A DNA stretch of 64,000 nt from Diphasiastrum complanatum (lineage: Eukaryota > Streptophyta > Lycopodiopsida > Lycopodiales > Lycopodiaceae). Where the stretch lies: NCBI GenBank assembly GCA_029204225.1, contig CM055096.1:31129767-31193766 (forward strand), read 5' to 3'. Shown here piece by piece: positions 10,292-24,990 of the stretch (its first letter is position 1; the number at the start of each line of letters is the position of its first letter). The position numbers and the translations under genes are program-made. The notes below the pieces were generated by a model. It was not told where the DNA came from. It saw only the letters and a program-made list of their open reading frames with translations, and ran no database searches.

Positions 10292-11275
10292 TGTTGGATT
10301 CATATCCTTCTCCATCCCTATCTCTCTCTACTAATCTAGATCCATTCATTTTGTTGTTGTAAATATTCTTACAGTCTGCATAAATACAAGGAAAGTCGAT
10401 GACAGTCTGCATCGACATGCCCGACATCGACTTTTCATGACAAATGGTTTTGAGCTTGGTCTCGACATCGAAGCCTTCGACTTCCACGTCGACTTCCTCG
10501 ACATTGAAGTCTCCAACTTCAACGTTTGATCAAGGCAAGCTACCAAATCTTCGACTTCCATGTCATCGACTTCATCAACATCGACGTTTTTCAAATGTCA
10601 ATGTCATCAATTTGGCAGCTCACCAGTACACTTGTCACAGCCGGACAGATTCTTCAATTGAATCAGATATTGTCCGAGTGCAACTGGCAACAACACGTAG
10701 TGCCTTAATCATGTTTGTAAATCACACATTAATCATTCTTTTAATCGGTTAGCCATGTGTATACATACAACTACTCATCAGTTGCTTCGGTTAAAATCCA
10801 TGAACTTTGAATCAAAGCACAATAGTTTTGATCTTCCTCTTTGTTATTACAGAGTATTGTTTTAGGAAGATCGCGATTCTATTCACCATTCAGACCGTAT
10901 TCTCTTCACGACTGAATAATTCCTATTCTAACAATCTAAGTTGTGAATGTTGTCTTGAATGCTCATTTTTATTCATGTTCAGAGTGCTTCGTACTAGCAG
11001 ATTAATTGTTGTGTAGATTAAATCGTTTTATGTGACTGACAACACTCTTCAATTCTTTGCTCTGATAACTGCATTTAAAGCAATGCTTCCGCAAAACTAA
11101 ATTTTAATATAATTTTGTGCATGGCTAGGGAATCGAATTAATCAATCTAGCAACGACAAAGTCGGGCTGATCACTAAATCGATAGACTTAGTTTCATGCA
11201 TTGAGGATTCCTTGTTGCTGCTCTTTTGCTACAACAGCAATTCGACCATCATCCAATTCCCACTGAATCCCAACA
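10292..11275 (+). repeat. C2 3' LTR
   Basis: About 984 bp. It matches the 5' LTR at its start (10292-10389), has an extra segment at 10390-10770, matches again to about 10901, then carries the block 10902-11250 in opposite orientation to the 5' LTR. It ends CCCAACA, followed by the CTAAG duplication. Confidence 0.9.
10390..10770. repeat. 381 bp segment present only in the C2 3' LTR, TCGAC-rich
   Basis: The segment is bounded by ATACAA at 10384-10389 and 10765-10770. That fits either an insertion with a 6 bp duplication or a deletion from the 5' LTR through microhomology. Its first ~210 bp contain about a dozen degenerate TCGAC/ATCGAC words in both orientations (for example CATCGACTT, CCACGTCGACTTCC). 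Confidence 0.7.
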
Positions 11276-11450
11276 CTAAGCCCAAATCTAAGCAAAGACC
11301 TAAAGTCAAACCTCAACCTAAACACAAGCCTAACCTATACATAAATGTACACCTAAATCTGAATCGAGATCTAACTCTAAACCCAACATAAATATGAAAC
11401 TAAGCCTACACTACCTAAACGTAGACCTTAACCTATAGTTTTTAAATTCA
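11276..11450. repeat. degenerate CCTAAA-rich tract, right part, including the C2 right TSD
   Basis: Begins with the TSD CTAAG, then continues AAGCCCAAATC, CTAAAGTC, AACCTCAACCTAAAC and similar words, to CTAAACGTAGACCTTAACC. The last phrase resembles CTAAACGTAGACCTTAGCC at about 8750, so the two flanks are parts of one tract. Confidence 0.5.
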
Positions 11451-12019
11451 ATACTAAACATAGATGTAAAGCTAACCCAAACACGAAGTTTCAGATCTTC
11501 CAAGTTGATTTTAGAAAGATTCAATCTTTGTTCTTTTCTTCTTTGAATCAACATCCTTATAGGATTCAACCTTGAAGAGCTATATTTATGCAACACCAAA
11601 ATCATTCAGTTCAGTCTTCTTAAACTCCAAATAAGCCTATATGATTGTATTGATATTAACTTCCTCCATCAAAAGAAAAATCTAAACCCCTTACAAATAC
11701 CAATATCAAAAGGAGAAATGAAAAGATGTACAACATAAACTAACTTTTAATAAGAGAATAATTTTATACATTATACGTTAACTATATAAACTCAATACTT
11801 AGAAGAAAACTAGAAAAATGATTAATGTAGAACCCATTTTCTTAATAAGAAATAAATTGTAAACTCAAACAAACTTCACTTGCTTTTTTCTTAAACAAGA
11901 GCTACATAGAAGAAAGGAAAATATGTGGGTGAACTAGTAAAAGTAAGAGATTAAATTGGATAAGCAAGGATTTAACTCCACAAAAGCCATAGACGTCATT
12001 AAAAAAATGAGCAAAAAAC
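11451..12019. other. AT-rich sequence, nothing recognised
   Basis: No coding motif, structural RNA or clear repeat is seen on either strand. Confidence 0.5.
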
Positions 12020-12059
12020 ATGACTTTCTCCAACACCATAGTCGCTGAAAATGTTAAAG

Positions 12060-12330
12060 CTTATGATACAAGCGTATCTTCTTTTGGAACAATGGAGTTG
12101 CTACACCCAACATCTTGTAGCAAAAAATGCTATATCATCGTGGCCATAGATTACTTCACCATGTGGGCAGCGGCACACGTGGTAGCAAAAAATAATTCTA
12201 AGGAGACTACTTGGTTCTTGCTTCAGAACATGTGATAGGATGATTGAACCACTCGAGAGCTCATCTCATGATAGAAGTACACATTTTCCAAACAAAACCA
12301 TCAAGGCTCTAATCAAATCAATTGACGATC
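12060..12330 (+). pseudogene. Ty3/gypsy integrase fragment G2
   Basis: The frame contains YIIVAIDYFTMWAAAHVVAKNNSKETT, the catalytic-core start of a Tat/Athila-type integrase with its first Asp. A shifted frame then gives a degraded ELISH-like stretch followed by THFPNKTIKALIKSI, around the second Asp. The remaining pol is absent. It is an isolated fragment of about 270 bp, with stops at its centre. Confidence 0.75.
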
Positions 12331-13457
12331 TGGGACCGGTTGGTATGAAGGGCACTGATTGCCAGTGTGTGTACCTTGGTAGTGAGGGCACCACGTGTTC
12401 TCTCGTCTATGATGGATTTGGCCAGTGGGTAACTGACCTGGCATCGAAATATGGCCTAAATGTTGACACCATTTGACACCCATCACAAGATAAAGTCCTA
12501 CACAAGCAACACATCAGAGAAGAGGGTAGGATATGCTAGCTTAAAGATTGATTATTCGGATGAATCACTCCGATAGTAGAAAAATCCAATGGTCTTTACA
12601 TGCGTCAAATATCTTTTTCTTCTCAAGTTGGGCAATATCCAATTGTCCTGGAAATAATGAGATTTGTTTTTTAGCTTATTGAATGGCTTGATTTACCTAA
12701 TTGTGTGTGCTATGCAAGCATGTATGCAATATCTGTAATGTTGTTTCATGTTCTTGTATTGGCTTCTTCTGCATAGTGGCCTTGTCGTCGTGCTACTCAA
12801 AAACTATAAGATCATTTTTTAGCTTAGTGAGCTTATGGGCCATGAGGGTGTTATGATGTCCCAATTTTGCCATCTGAATATTGATGTCAATACTTTTGTC
12901 TATCATTTTTGTGATTACTTGGCCTAGTTGTTGATGTAGGCCCAAGATATCCTGTGAATAAAGAAAAGTGGTCCCCGACGTACTGGATTGGCTGATGGAT
13001 TTACAACTTTCATCACGCCTAGATGGGATTCTTTCTCTTCAAAATCATTTGTCTCTTCAAAGCCTTCAGGTAGTGTCACTTCATGTGATCTAGCTTCTGC
13101 TTCTATTTGGTGCATTTCTATAGGAGAAGCATATGGACCGCTTGTTGTTAATCATATTTCTATATCTAATAGAATCCTTCTCCAGGGGATCATGTGTTCA
13201 AAGGTGGAGGGCTCATAGGGTTTTCAAATTTGGCTTTCAAATGATTAGAGCCATAGATCAGATTCATAAAATATTGTGTGTTGGAAGAAATTGTTGGAAA
13301 TTAAGTCCATAGTTGCCTCCTTGGTGAATGACTAGTTTCTATTTCATGATTCTTCCTGCATGTTTATTGATCATTGATCTAGGGTCAGGTGAAAACAACT
13401 TTGGTTCTATGTTTGCTCATCTGATACCTGCAGGAATCACAAACTTAGATAGCCAAT
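12331..13457. other. unassigned sequence
   Basis: Short open frames occur (for example 12924-13115 on the minus strand) but no family motif is recognised. The region may hold further decayed gypsy sequence. Confidence 0.4.
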
Positions 13458-13745
13458 TTATTTGAAGAACGTCCACAACGGGCTTTCGGCTAATCTCCAG
13501 CAAAGGGTAACCAATTCTATCATAAATTCAAGTTCAGATGTTAAGTTTAAAAAATTGAAGTCATTGAAGACTTGGCCATCTTCAACAACTTCCACGAAAT
13601 TAGCATTTAGAACAAGTCTGCAGAAATACATTACCTTTTCAATAGTCTGCAAAAATACACTATGTTTTTTCAACAGCTTTGGCTTTTTCGCATTTCCCCG
13701 AAATGCGACACTTGCATAGTTCAAAAGTTTCCGTTTTTAACACAC

Positions 13746-13895
13746 CTTCGGCTCTTTGCAAAAAATGCAAAGAGAGAGAAAATCCCAAAGGTCATCTATT
13801 TTCATGCGTTAAACTGTTTTAAATACATCACCGTCTTTTTGAGGGCACCTTCGGCTTCTTGCGAAAAATGCAAAGAGAGAGAAAAATCTTGAAGG
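13746..13895. repeat. imperfect tandem repeat with CACCTTCGGCT and ATGCAAAGAGAGAGAAAA
   Basis: Two copies about 105 bp apart (starting near 13746 and 13850) share CACCTTCGGCT, a short TTGC-AAAAATGC stem and GAGAGAGAAAA-TC. A weaker related piece lies near 13670-13710. No coding role is seen. Confidence 0.6.
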
Positions 13896-16869
<2,974 letters not shown>

Positions 16870-17760
16870 ATGACAAGGTGATGCTATTGGAGGCAAGTAT
16901 TGACACTTGTACCTGTATGTAGTACGTGCTTGACCACACTGGACCCAAGATCGAGTGTGTATAGTGTCTAAAAAAGCACTATAGTACTTATAGACTTCTA
17001 TGGTCCCTATCATACATTGGCAGTTTCATGATCAGGGCATTGGCTAAGGCTACTTTCAACTCTTGAAAAGCTTGCTCACATTCTTGTGTCCGTAATCACT
17101 CGATTTTTGTTTTGAGTAGGTCGGTCATTGGACAAGTGTGAGATGCATAGACCATGATGCAATATACTCGATCCCAGGAATGTCTAGAGTTGGCTTATGG
17201 TGGTAGGCGCCATCATTGTTAGTAGCATTGTTATTTTATCTGTTTCAATTGCCATGCCATACTTGTCGATTATGTGGCCTAACAACACGTCATAGGGAAG
17301 TCCAAACAAACGCTTGTTAGCATTCAAGCAATGCACCTTGCTGCACATTTTTTGAAATACTTTTCTAACATCGTGAGGTGCTCCTTCACTTAGATTATCC
17401 ATAGTCTAGGTCATCTTAAATATCTAGAATATCCTCAAAGTGTTCGTTCATGAATGTTGAAAAGGCATGACGTGGTAGGCATACACCCTAAATGTGGTAG
17501 TGAACGTAATTTTGAGTTAATCCTCTTCTACCATGTCTATTTGATTGTGATAGGCAATAGTCCATGCATAAGTATTGCTCTCTTTCGGCCATCTCCTCTA
17601 ACACTTGGTCTATAAATGGTAGTGGGTAGTAGTCTTTTCTGGTCTGCTTGTTCAATTTCTTATAGTCCACACACAATCGTGTCCATGTGGAACTTTTCTT
17701 TAGGCACAGTACTATTGGAGAATACCATTTCATATAGTCTATTAGAAAGATAAGTCCAAC
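16870..17760 (-). pseudogene. Ty3/gypsy RT/RNase H fragment G3
   Basis: On the minus strand the first open piece (17488-17733) reads SPIVLCLKKS, LCVDYKKLNKQTRKDYYPLPFIDQVLEEM, the start of gypsy RT. A later piece (17184-17402) reads RKVFQKMCSKVHCLNANKR, GLPYDVLLGHIIDKYGMAI, late RT. A degraded ELKVALANA-like RNase H entry follows towards 17000. The YxDD palm is missing between the two pieces. It is an isolated dead fragment. Confidence 0.8.
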
Positions 17761-18699
17761 ACTCTTTAATCGTTCTAGTTCTCTATAGGTCCCCTATTTC
17801 ATGTGGTAGGACAATCTATCATTTTTTTTATCATACTAACTTGGTGTTAGCTTTCAATGGTATCACGTGAGTCACCAACTCATATGGGAGGCCTTTCAGA
17901 TCTACATAAATATAGCGAATCAAATTGAACAAGCGAGCAATTGGAATATCAAAATGAAATACTTGGACACCGTTAATTACAATGCCCAGTGATTTTTCAA
18001 CTAATTACTATCGTTTCATATAGAGTCATATTGATCACATCCCAATAAGGTCTTCAATGTACCATCAATGCTTTTAATTGCAAATCTAAATGACCCTACG
18101 CAAATATTTAAGATATCATATTACCAAAAAAGGAATTCTCACTTTGACCATGAACTTATGTCATGAAATCACATCAAATCTATGACACCTAGTTCCAAAT
18201 AAAGATTTACATGACAAATCAAGCATCTAAGCTCATGTGATAAACCTTCCCACATGCTAGAAACCAAAAAATTTGCACATGCAAAATACTTGGATAACTT
18301 GGGCGTAGATAATCCATGCGCAACTTGAGAGGGGGATAAATGAACATTTCAACGTTCATTTTGCTCTACCTCTTTCACTTTATGATTTATTGCTCTTGCA
18401 CTATTGCCCTATTGTTGTTGCTCTATTGCTCCTGCTTTTTCTACTCTCTACTACTCTCCTATCAAATCAATCCTAAAAGATTTCTTCTTTCAATCTTTTT
18501 TAGTTTTGTTTATTAAAGTGGGAGGTCAAGTGGCTCCACCCATGGGAGGCCGTCTGGAAGAATATTTCATGAAAAACCTGAGAGATATATTCAAGATTGT
18601 TCTAAAAATCTCTCTCCCGAACAGATGGATAGAATCAAGACCATTGTGTTATCTTCATCAGGTGAATCATCCAAGATGAGATCTTTCAAGGATGTACCT
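17761..18699. other. unassigned sequence
   Basis: Possibly further decayed gypsy sequence on the minus strand, but no motif is clear. A 91-codon + frame (18404-18679) is not recognised. Confidence 0.35.
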
Positions 18700-18838
18700 A
18701 TTGGAATTCTATGCTCAGCCTCAAATCCATTCAATAATGAACATCCTGAAAAACCAGAAACAGAAGGCTCAAATTTCTGAGCAGAGGATTGAAAAATTCA
18801 GGATCAAATTTTTTTAGAATTCTTTGATACTGGATCGA
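18700..18838 (+). repeat. C3 5' LTR remnant
   Basis: TTGGAATTCTATGCTCAGCC... matches the beginning of the 3' LTR at 24379 for about 140 bp and then jumps into gag sequence, so the rest of the 5' LTR, PBS and most of gag are deleted. Confidence 0.8.
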
Positions 18839-19560
18839 CTACAAGAGGACTGGACATGAGATCAAGGAATGCGGAACTTTAAAATTCAACAATGAGAAGA
18901 AGATGCAGTTCCAACAACAAGCGAATTATGCCTCAACCAGTTTTTCGATACAACAGCAAGTGGAAGATGAAGCAGCCTTTATGACCAAAGTCAAAGAACA
19001 ACAAGATATCGATTCCTGGTATCTCGATTATGGAGCAATTCAACAAATGACTCACCATCAAGACTGGTTCAAAGATTAGAAATCTTTCACCCACTTTCGA
19101 GTTGTGCAACTTGGAGACAACTCATCACATTCGATTCAAGGTGAAGGAATAGTCAGAATCGAATTTCAGAAAGATGAAATCAAGTTGTTGTCCAATGTTC
19201 TCCACGTTCCAAATCTGACCAAAATCAGCTCTTAGTTAGCAGAATTATTGATTCAGGTCGGGGGGTCAAATCTGATACAACCGGCTACACCATCCTTGAC
19301 AAAACTCAAAAAGTTGTAGCTTTTGGGAGAAGAAGTGACAATCTCTACAAACTTAGCCACTCTTATTCTTCCAACAATCAAGCTCTTCACACCTCAACTT
19401 CCAAATCATCTGATATGCTTTGGCATTTTAGACTAGGCACTTCAATAATATTCAACAAATGTCGACTTAGAAACTAGTACAAGATCTGCCTTCTGTCAGA
19501 AAACCAACTTCTCCATGTGAAAGCTGTATAATTAGCAAGCATGCTATAAGTCCTTTTGTT
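18836..19560 (+). pseudogene. C3 gag end and protease/pre-integrase region
   Basis: Frames read YKRTGHEIKEC, the second half of a CCHC knuckle, then SWYLDYGAIQQMTHHQDWF, which corresponds to the copia protease active-site region with the usual Ser-Gly-Ala changed to Tyr-Gly-Ala. VLHVPNLT follows. Many stop codons interrupt it. Confidence 0.7.
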
Positions 19561-19599
19561 TATGACTTAGTTCATACTTCCAAAGGCCTGCTAGATCTT

Positions 19600-20400
19600 G
19601 TACATAGCGACACCTGTGGCCTGATGCAGATTGGTTCCAAAGGGGGAGCTCTATACCTCCTAACCTTCATCTATGACTTCTCTCGAAGGACTACAACCTA
19701 TTTTCTGAAGAACAAATCAGACTCGCATTCAAGTTCTTCACACAGTTCAAGGCGTCTGCAGAAAATTAGACCCAGAGAAAGAAAATTTTCTGAAGAACAA
19801 ATCAGACTCAAAGCTCTACCCACAAATGGAGGGAGAAAATTTATCTCCACCGAATTTAAGAAGTTCTGCAAGGCCAACAGAATACATCAACAATTCACAA
19901 CAAGCTACTCACCTCAGTCCAATGGTGTAACTGAACGGAAGAATCGGACACTCATCGAAAGTGCCAAGAACATGGTAGCCCATGCCTCTCTTTCGAAATT
20001 TTTTTGGACAGCCGCCTATCTACAAAATCGATCCATCACCAAAGTCTTAAATGGGAAGACACCTTATGAGGTTTGGACAAGATCAAGACCATCACTCAAG
20101 AATGTCAGAGTGTTTGCTTGCATTGCTCCCTAAAGATCTCATGAAGAAGCTGGATGACAAAAGCACAAAATCGATTTTCATTGGCTATTCCCCAGACCAC
20201 AAGGCATACAAGCTCTATAATCTGGAAATAGAAAAATCATTCACGAGCAGAGATGTCATTTTTGTGGAAGATCGATTTATCAGCTCAATAAATTTCTGAT
20301 ACATGTATCAAAGAATTTTTCAATCCATGTATCGAAAAAGACTCCAGGATTGAAAATAAAAAAATCGCATTAATTTGCAAGCAATTTGGGTAAGAGATGC
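19600..20400 (+). pseudogene. C3 integrase core and C-terminal part
   Basis: The open piece 19624-20133 holds YLLTFIYDFSRRTT, NGGRKFISTEFKKF and YSPQSNGVTERKNRTLIESAKN, the copia integrase core. The second Asp position is changed (expected SDNGGE, seen TNGGRK). A following frame gives DDKSTKSIFIGYSPDHKAYK, the C-terminal part. A direct repeat of TTTTCTGAAGAACAAATCAG (at about 19700 and 19784) lies inside the core and has inserted foreign residues. Confidence 0.85.
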
Positions 20401-21254
<854 letters not shown>

Positions 21255-21812
21255 GCCTGCGGCGCCCCTCGGCCCGTGCATGCTACTTCAGGCCCAACCT
21301 TTTTTTTTTGAATTTAGTTTAGTTTGTACTTTTCTTTTAATAGCTCTAATTTTTATATATATATTACGGTCCCAACATTTCAACGGGCACAAGACGGATG
21401 GTAGAAGTAACCCCTATAACTTTTTTGTTTGGGTTCGGAATCCAGCGCAATAAAAGCGAAAAGCGATCAGAACGTCGAGCCTGACACTGCTAAGTTATTG
21501 AAATTTTGTAATTATTATTTTTCAATTTTTTTTTTAGAGACCTTTTTTACCCTTAGACATATATACTTGTATTTTATTTGCTTATTTCCAATCTTCATAT
21601 CGTCTCCGTTTGAGCTCAAAATTGAATACTGTAAAAAGCAAAAGTGCTCAGTTTTATATGACCTACAAGTTTGTGTCATTTCAGTTTCACTCATCGTAGA
21701 ACTCTGAGTTTTAAGTGGGTGGAGAAAAAAGCATTTTAGCTATTTATCAGAGCCCATTGCACATAAACGTCAACTTAGTACACCGTAACTTACAAGTCCT
21801 TCATTTCTCAAT

Positions 21813-22259
21813 ATGGATGTGGATTCCGATTTTGAGTACATAGATGACGGTGACTCTGAATACGAAAATCAATCTAATTATGATTTTGAAGATCAGTATT
21901 ATGAGTACAACGATGACAAATCCAATCATTGCGGTGAATGTAATCAGTGCGAACAAGTGTCATATGGAGACTATTTGGAACATAATGAAACCCATTTTGA
22001 TGATTATGATGATCAACAAGTTTACCAGATCAGTCAACATAACTCAAGTGGTGGTGTTTATAGTAGTGACAATGATGATGAGCTATATTCACGACAATCA
22101 AAACATCATCGCAATTCACAAGTTGGTGAGCACGCACTGCGGTACATGAGTTCTATGTGCCAACTTGAACAATTGTCATCTCTTGTGCAACGTTGCATAC
22201 AGAATAGCACAATTAATAATGCCACTCCTCATACCCATTGTGGTTCATCATTACTATAG
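21813..22259 (+). pseudogene. unrecognised acidic reading frame, N-terminal piece
   Basis: A 148-codon frame starting MDVDSDFEYIDDGDSEYEN, extremely rich in Asp, Glu, Tyr and His, with a Cys cluster HCGECNQCEQ at about residues 39-48. It lies inside C3 between integrase and RT, so it is foreign to the copia body. A second long hydrophilic frame (22358-23165) follows in another phase. The pair looks like a decayed single ORF, perhaps the gag-like first ORF of another retroelement. No domain is recognised. Confidence 0.4.
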
Positions 22260-22357
22260 TTCAATGTACAATTGAGCCCTACTGAAGAAGCGATGGAAGA
22301 ATTGCAGGTTCGAACCAACAAGGAAAACTGCAGGCCACACAAGATCTGATAGTTAAA

Positions 22358-23165
22358 ATGTTGCAAGGAATGGAAAAAAATCGGCAAGTTGATGAGGTGA
22401 AATGGGAAAGATTGTTTGCCAACCTATCTGGTGGACAAGACAAAATTGCGGGAGTTGATCAAAGATGTAATGAGTCATCTACATCGTTCCAACTACAATC
22501 TCCACAAAATGTAACACCTTCTCAAGATGTCCGGAGAAATGACATGGACAAGGAAAAACAGGTATTACAGAGTCATATTGAATATTCGATCGGACTTGAA
22601 AATGACAGAGGAACGTTGGAACAACGAGTGCAACATGATGAAGAAGAGCAACTTTCAACAATGGGAAAACTTGCTCTGCAAATAGATCAATCAATTTCAT
22701 CAACGACTCTTGATTCCCCATTGAATTCACATAAAAGGACCAATCAACATTTATGTAGTGCTATGGAATGTACATAGGATCGACAACATAAATGTAGTTC
22801 CCAATTTAAATCAAGCAAGAATATTCCAAATGTGAGCACAATGTCAATGCAAGGACACAGAAAATCAATTGAGGATAACAAAGACGATGCAGATGATTAT
22901 GAGGAAAACATTTTTGTTTTCCATATTGATCTTCAATTGAGCAATAGAAAGGCCAATTCAGAAAATGAAGCTGTCAGTGAGGCAAATCACTCAAGGACCC
23001 CATCTTCCTTGAAATCACAAGAACAATCGCATCACATTCAACTAGAGGACTTGTATAGAACATCTTGTGAAATGAGATTGATAGACAAGGATACAACTAA
23101 TCTATATGAATGTTTTACATTCAGTATAGAGTGGACAACGAAATGTGATGCTAGTCGTCGAACAT
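22358..23165 (+). pseudogene. unrecognised hydrophilic reading frame, C-terminal piece
   Basis: Two open stretches (22358-22777 and 22832-23165) share one frame and are separated by a TAG at about 22775. The product is Gln/Asp/Ser-rich (DKIAGVDQRCNESS, DNKDDADDYEENIFVF) with no known motif. It ends where copia RT sequence resumes near 23,166, so the right border of the foreign segment falls there. Confidence 0.4.
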
Positions 23166-24375
23166 GCTTCGATCCGACTATTACTTTCCTTTTCAATCAC
23201 AACAGATCTCGAAGTCCATCAAATGGATGTCCAGACCGCTTTCCTCAACGGGAGCATTGAAGAGAAAATCTTTATGTCACAATAGAAGGACATGAACTGA
23301 GGGGTAAGCAATACCTCGTGTGCAAAATTCACAAGGCACTCTATGGGCTGAAATAGTCACCCAGGGCCTGGTTCCATAAAATAAATGCATTCCTTATTGA
23401 GAATGGTTTCATTCCAAACTCAGTAGACTCGAATGTCTACTTCAAGTCTATATCAAATTTCCTCATCATCATCACTCTCTATGTGGATGATACACTATTA
23501 TTCAGTAACGATATGAATCTGATGAAGAAAAGGAAATGCATGCTAGCCAAGGAATACAAAATGAACCCACTATTGTCTTGGAATCGAAATTTTTTGAATT
23601 TGAGCCAGCCGTATGATTTTCATCAGCCAGTAGAGATATCACACAAATGTGCTGAAAAAGCATGGAATGGCCAACTGCAAATCGAGTCTCTTTCCACTTG
23701 ACTCTGGACTGAAGTTGTCAAAGGAACAATCTCCTCAAACTGAGCCAAAAAAGGAGGAGATGAAGCAATATTCGTTCACTCCATCATCGGCTCACTAATG
23801 TATGCAATGATCTACACTCGACCCGACATTACATATTCGATCAGTTCACTCAGCCAGTTCCTATCGAATCCAGGTCTAACCCATTGGAAAGTGCTCACAA
23901 AGGTCATGAAGTACATCCAGGAAACCAAACATGTTAGCATCTGTTATGGAGGCAGCCAACCTACCAACATACTCGAAGGATACACAGATGCGGATTGGGG
24001 GATATCGATATCAGAAGATCGACTTCTGGATTTATATATTTATACAATCAAGGCCCAATCTCATGAAACAGCCAAAAGCAGACCTCAGTAGCATTATCAT
24101 CAACCGTATCAGAATACATTGCTACCACGAATGCTACAAAAAAGCCAATTTGGCTGAGGCACTTGCTAGCAGAAATCAACCTTGCATAGTCACATCCAAC
24201 GACCATCTTTTGTGACAACCAAAGCACCATAGCTCTCTCTCTCAATCCGAGATTTCTATTGTAGGACAGAATCAATGGCAGCAGATTACTTCAGAAAGGC
24301 TCTATCAAAGGAGCACCACCTCAAATTCAACGACATGTTGAATATGAAAATCAAAAGTTTTTAGGATCCACATTA
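23166..24375 (+). pseudogene. C3 reverse transcriptase and RNase H
   Basis: Frames read SIRLLLSF, LEVHQMDVQTAFLNGS, LVCKIHKALYGLK, then LYVDDTLLFSND with an intact YVDD palm near 23,480-23,515. The late RT landmark GSLMYAMIYTRPDITYSI lies at 23,790-23,850, and RNase H (YTDADWG) near 23,975. The tail keeps an AADYF-K-LSKEHHL segment. Stops and frameshifts break it at least five times. PPT-like TTAAGAGAG precedes the 3' LTR. Confidence 0.85.
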
Positions 24376-24378
24376 AGA

Positions 24379-24990
24379 GAGTGTTGGAATTCGATGCTTA
24401 GCCTCAAATCCATTCAATAATGAGCATCCTGAAAAACCAGAAACAAAAGGCTCAAATTTTTGATTATAGGATTGAAAAATTCAGAATCAAATTTTTCTAG
24501 GATTCTTCAATACCGGATCAAGTCAAAATTTTTTATATTTTTCGAGTCAGTACTTTTTGAGTCATTGTACATTTTTCGATACTTGTAAGTATCGATATTG
24601 TCGGTCTATTGACCCAACGACTTCGTGTTGATAGTCCCCCCACTTTGTACATGCATTAACTATAACTAGGCGGTTGTAATAACTGCAACAAAAGGTACTT
24701 GTAGATATTTTGTAGGATAGCAATCCTAGGATCTTCATAAGAAAACTTCTTCTGATTATTCGAGTTACTGTAGCCAGCGTTATCATGCTCAACTAGCTGA
24801 AGTTATTACTTCAAGCAATTGTACTCATTGTTGATATTAATCAGAGTGCAATTTCAGTCTCACTACTGTATTGTTCATTTGTGTATATGTGAATCATTCA
24901 TTTTATACGTTCTGTTGCTAAATGTGGCGTTTTCGATCCTACACGAGCCCGCTCGAGCTTCCGTTGACTAGCCTCTCGATTTACGACAAT
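24379..24990 (+). repeat. C3 3' LTR (right border approximate)
   Basis: Starts TGTTGGAATTCGATGC and shares its first ~140 bp with the 5' remnant. The right border is not fixed because the 5' LTR is incomplete. Confidence 0.65.

Larger units (their letters stand above)
8779..11275 (+). mobile_element. Ty1/copia retrotransposon C2 with both LTRs, internally deleted
   Basis: The element starts TGTTGGATTC and ends CCCAACA, is flanked by CTAAG on both sides, and has a PBS at 9390-9401 and a polypurine tract at 10284-10291. The internal part is only ~0.9 kb. It keeps the N-terminal RT and the RNase H end, while gag, protease, integrase and the RT palm are missing. The two LTRs differ by a ~381 bp indel and by inversion of a ~355 bp block, both described separately. 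Confidence 0.9.
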
